Part shown: positions 6,958 through 9,104 of the stretch, piece by piece
Position numbering within the stretch: the first letter of the stretch is position 1
How the letters are laid out: each line of letters begins with the position of its first letter
Source: Flavobacteriaceae bacterium
Lineage (GTDB): Bacteria > Bacteroidota > Bacteroidia > Flavobacteriales > Flavobacteriaceae
Assembly: GCA_013003145.1 (NCBI GenBank)
Contig: JABDLH010000236.1
Location: 1 to 9,104, forward strand
DNA: 9,104 nucleotides
Direction: 5' to 3'
Position numbers and translations under genes: made by a program
The notes under the pieces: generated by a model
What the model was told of the DNA's origin: nothing
Databases searched by the model: none
What the model saw: the letters and a program-made list of their open reading frames with translations, nothing else

Positions 6958-7673
6958 TAGCATTTAAAAAACGTTCTGAGGAAGAAGAAGCTATGGATGA
7001 CCCGGGATTGAAGGAAGCAGACCTGGACGAAGTTTTTAATGATCTTAACCGTACCAACCAACTGCTGGCGGGGCAATATATAACACTGCAAGCCACAAAG
7101 AGATTACTGGATCAGGGAATCCCTGCTTGTATTGCCGATATGGGTTGCGGTGATGGTGACCTGCTGCGGCGCCTGGCTGATTATTGCAGGAAGATTGGGA
7201 TAGAGGCTATTTTTACAGGGATAGATAACAGTGAGGCTGCACTTGCCATTGCGAGGCGTAAATCTGTGGATTACCCCGAGATTTCTTATAAAAAGGAAGA
7301 CCTGTTACATTTAGACCCCGGAGATAACCAATATGATATCCTTCTTTGTACGCTCACCCTACACCATTTTGCGGACCCTGATATCAAAGTACTGCTTGGT
7401 ATCTTTAGTCGTTGCGCCCGTAAAGCCATCGTGATACAGGATCTCCAAAGAAATAAAATAGCTTACTATCTTTTTCAGCTCTTTAGTCTTATTTTTATAA
7501 AAACAGAAATTGCAAGAGAAGACGGTCTGATCTCAATACGCAGCGGGTTCCGCAAGCGTGAATTAATACGCTTTGCAGAAGGGCTCAGCGAATGGCGACA
7601 CAGCATCCGGTGGCGTTGGTTATTCCGCTATCTCTGGGTAATTCAGGCCAAAGCACCCAAATCTTATGACTGA
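6954..7673 (+). CDS. Class I SAM-dependent methyltransferase
   Basis: 239 aa. Motif I is IADMGCGDGDLL (60-71), the acidic residue ending strand 2 is Asp91 (TGIDNSE), and the post-motif strand is DILLCTLTLHHFAD (128-141). This is a normal Rossmann-fold SAM methyltransferase of the UbiE/methyltransf_11-like kind. The C-terminal part contains an aromatic, hydrophobic stretch (YYLFQLFSLIFIK, 171-183) that may bind a lipophilic substrate. The start overlaps the oxidoreductase stop by 4 nt and the C-terminus overlaps the polyketide synthase start by 8 nt, so translation is coupled. A later ATG at 6993 has a better purine-rich upstream sequence, but the N-terminal KKRSEEEEAMDD segment resembles homologues as I recall them, so I keep 6954. 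It likely methylates oxygen or carbon of the polyketide product. Confidence 0.87.
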   Translation: MIAFKKRSEEEEAMDDPGLKEADLDEVFNDLNRTNQLLAGQYITLQATKRLLDQGIPACIADMGCGDGDLLRRLADYCRKIGIEAIFTGIDNSEAALAIARRKSVDYPEISYKKEDLLHLDPGDNQYDILLCTLTLHHFADPDIKVLLGIFSRCARKAIVIQDLQRNKIAYYLFQLFSLIFIKTEIAREDGLISIRSGFRKRELIRFAEGLSEWRHSIRWRWLFRYLWVIQAKAPKSYD

Positions 7674-8721
7674 TACTAGAATTGTTGCGGTAAGCAAGTC
7701 GCTTCCGCCTTATTGCCGGGAAACCCAGGAAATATTACCCTATGTAGAACGCTGGCTGGGAGAGCAGGAGCCCAGGTTCAGACGTAAAGTAATGAAGATC
7801 TTTGAAGGGGCTGCCGTGGACAAACGATACAGTATCATGGAGGCTGATGATGTATTTACCGAGACTTCATTCGAAGAAAAGAATCGCTTATACTCTGATG
7901 CGGTCAAGGAATTGGGATCAGATGTACTGCGAAAAGCGTTATCACAAGCCGGATGGGAAGCCGGTACGCTGGATTACATCATTACAGTGAGTTGTACAGG
8001 CATTATGATACCTTCCCTGGACGCATACCTTGTCAACGATCTTGGGATGAGGCAAGATATCATCCGTTTGCCTGTGACCGAAATGGGTTGTGCAGCCGGG
8101 GTTTCGGGCCTGATCTACGCGCGAAACTTCCTGAGGTCTAACCCCGGAAAGCGGGTCGCTTTGGTGGCCGTAGAGAGTCCTACAGCGACATTTCAACACC
8201 GGGATTTTTCCATGGCAAATATGGTGAGTGTAGCCATCTTCGGGGATGGAGCTGCCTGCGTACTTCTTTCTTCAGATGTAGACGCTAAAGGACCACGAAT
8301 CATTGGGGATGGCATGTATCATTTCCCTGAAGCAACCCACATGATGGGCTTTGATCTTACCAACCCCGGTTTGCGGATGATCCTGGACCCTGCTGTTCCG
8401 AATACCATCAATGCACATTTTGATGATATCATCCATCCTTTCCTGCAGAAAAATGGCTCGGGAATTGACAAGCTTGAACGGTTGATCTTCCACCCGGGAG
8501 GGAGAAAGATCGTGCAAGCCGTAGAGGATCGATTCCGGCCCCTAGGTAAAAATATTGATGATACCCGGGAAACCCTCAGGCTGTATGGTAATATGAGCAG
8601 TGCAACTGTTCTTTACGTGCTGGAGCGGTTTATGAAAAAACCGGCTAAACCGGGAGAACAGGGCCTTGTCTTGAGCTTTGGCCCGGGCTTCTCTGCCCAG
8701 CGGGTATTATTAGAATGGTGA
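7666..8721 (+). CDS. Type III polyketide synthase (chalcone/stilbene synthase-like)
   Basis: 351 aa, the usual length for a bacterial type III synthase. The thiolase-fold catalytic triad is intact: Cys142 (TEMGCAAG), His276 (IFHPGG) and Asn309 (LYGNMSSAT). The gatekeeper Phe192 in AIFGDGAA and the C-terminal SFGPGFSAQ loop (337-345) are also present. Such homodimeric enzymes extend an acyl-CoA starter with malonyl-CoA units and cyclise the chain without an acyl carrier protein, giving pyrones, resorcinols, phloroglucinols or naphthalenes. By eye alignment Met238 stands where plant chalcone synthase has Phe265, which may alter the pocket; starter and product cannot be predicted. The ATG at 7666 lies inside the methyltransferase gene and has no Shine-Dalgarno, so it is probably translated by coupling. 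The tailoring genes around it support a dedicated biosynthetic operon. Confidence 0.95.
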   Translation: MTDTRIVAVSKSLPPYCRETQEILPYVERWLGEQEPRFRRKVMKIFEGAAVDKRYSIMEADDVFTETSFEEKNRLYSDAVKELGSDVLRKALSQAGWEAGTLDYIITVSCTGIMIPSLDAYLVNDLGMRQDIIRLPVTEMGCAAGVSGLIYARNFLRSNPGKRVALVAVESPTATFQHRDFSMANMVSVAIFGDGAACVLLSSDVDAKGPRIIGDGMYHFPEATHMMGFDLTNPGLRMILDPAVPNTINAHFDDIIHPFLQKNGSGIDKLERLIFHPGGRKIVQAVEDRFRPLGKNIDDTRETLRLYGNMSSATVLYVLERFMKKPAKPGEQGLVLSFGPGFSAQRVLLEW

Positions 8722-8725
8722 TAAT

Positions 8726-9104
8726 ATGAGTTACCCGAACAATGAGATGACAAAAAAAACTTTAACTCCCAATGGGCATTGATATTGGGCGGGAGCCAGG
8801 GACTGGGTCTTGCCACGGCCAGAAAATTGGCCTCAGCGGGCTACAATCTATTCATACTGCACCGGGACAGGAAAGCAGATCTCAGTGCGATAGAAGAAGA
8901 CTTCGAACTCATCAGATCAGCCGGTACCCAGTGTGTCACTTTTAATACGGATGCCCTGAATAAACAGAAAAGAGAAAAAGTCTTTGATCAAATCACCACT
9001 AGCCTGGGCAAGGGGGAAAAGATCAAAGTAGTAGTACACAGTATAGCGAAAGGCAACCTGAAGCCGATGACCGGTGATGGTCCGCTCTTGGAGCACGAAG
9101 ATTT
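8726..9104 (+). CDS. Short-chain dehydrogenase/reductase, cut by the window edge; apparent frameshift near start
   Basis: From 8746 to the right edge one frame encodes an SDR N-terminus: WALILGGSQGLGLATARKLA, with the NAD(P)-binding TGxxxGxG-type motif as GGSQGLG. A basic HRDRK follows strand 2, which favours NADPH. Further on are NTDALN and VVHSIAKGNLKPM, reminiscent of FabI/FabL-like enoyl reductases. The catalytic Tyr-Lys lies outside the window. This frame has a stop at 8743-8745 and no ATG or GTG before the nucleotide-binding motif. The ATGs at 8726 and 8747 are in another frame and hit a stop at 8780-8782. Shifting back one base at the eight A's (8752-8759) joins ATG 8747 to the domain as MTKKNFNSQWALILGG, a natural SDR start. 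A TTG at 8779 would be an alternative but removes part of strand 1. The ATG at 8726 is 4 nt after the synthase stop, so the gene belongs to the operon. Confidence 0.75.

Noticed and set aside
6552..7091. Minus-strand open frame of 179 codons across the oxidoreductase/methyltransferase junction
   Set aside because: It opposes the FAD and SAM motifs of two clear genes and encodes a cysteine-rich, low-quality product; it is a shadow frame.
8613..8816. Minus-strand frame of 67 codons over the synthase end and SDR start, which might have explained the missing SDR start
   Set aside because: Its product is Pro/Ser/His-rich with no domain, and the plus strand shows the synthase C-terminus and SDR Rossmann motif over the same bases.

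Overview
The window looks like a chromosomal segment of a Flavobacteriia/Bacteroidetes bacterium. The evidence is a moderate-to-low GC content, A-rich upstream regions with almost no Shine-Dalgarno sequences, exact matches to the Bacteroidetes -7 promoter element TAnnTTTG, a single-chain alpha/beta branched-chain-type dehydrogenase E1, lipoproteins of flavobacterial type, and a small SUI1-family protein. No mobile element, CRISPR array, rRNA or tRNA was seen.

Layout. Bases 1-2210 carry three minus-strand genes: a DUF1835-type protein cut by the left edge, a SUI1/eIF1-like translation factor, and an isopenicillin-N-synthase-type 2-oxoglutarate/Fe(II) oxygenase. A strong terminator hairpin separates the oxygenase from the SUI1 gene. 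The oxygenase is divergent from a fused thiamine-diphosphate dehydrogenase E1 (alpha and beta in one chain, 658 aa, probably branched-chain 2-oxoacid dehydrogenase) at 2332-4308. That gene ends in a hairpin that includes its own stop codon. Next is a tight pair of envelope lipoprotein genes at 4469-5657: a lipocalin-like lipoprotein and a glycine-zipper OmpA-domain lipoprotein, one nucleotide apart.

From 5839 to the right edge runs a translationally coupled operon that looks like a small specialised-metabolite pathway: FAD-dependent oxidoreductase of the geranylgeranyl-reductase type, class I SAM methyltransferase, type III polyketide synthase (Cys142-His276-Asn309 triad), and a short-chain dehydrogenase cut by the right edge. 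The first two junctions overlap by 4 and 8 nt. The likely logic is that the synthase makes a pyrone, resorcinol or phloroglucinol-type ring from an acyl starter and malonyl-CoA, and the flavoenzyme, methyltransferase and SDR tailor it. The product cannot be read from the sequence.

Two non-coding observations stand out. The 181-nt gap before the operon holds a nested set of inverted repeats whose long outer stem ends in T7, which looks like a structured leader or attenuator. The SDR gene has no in-frame start codon as written: its ATG lies in another frame and joins the Rossmann domain only through a one-base shift at a run of eight A's. That could be a sequencing error, a real mutation, or slippage.
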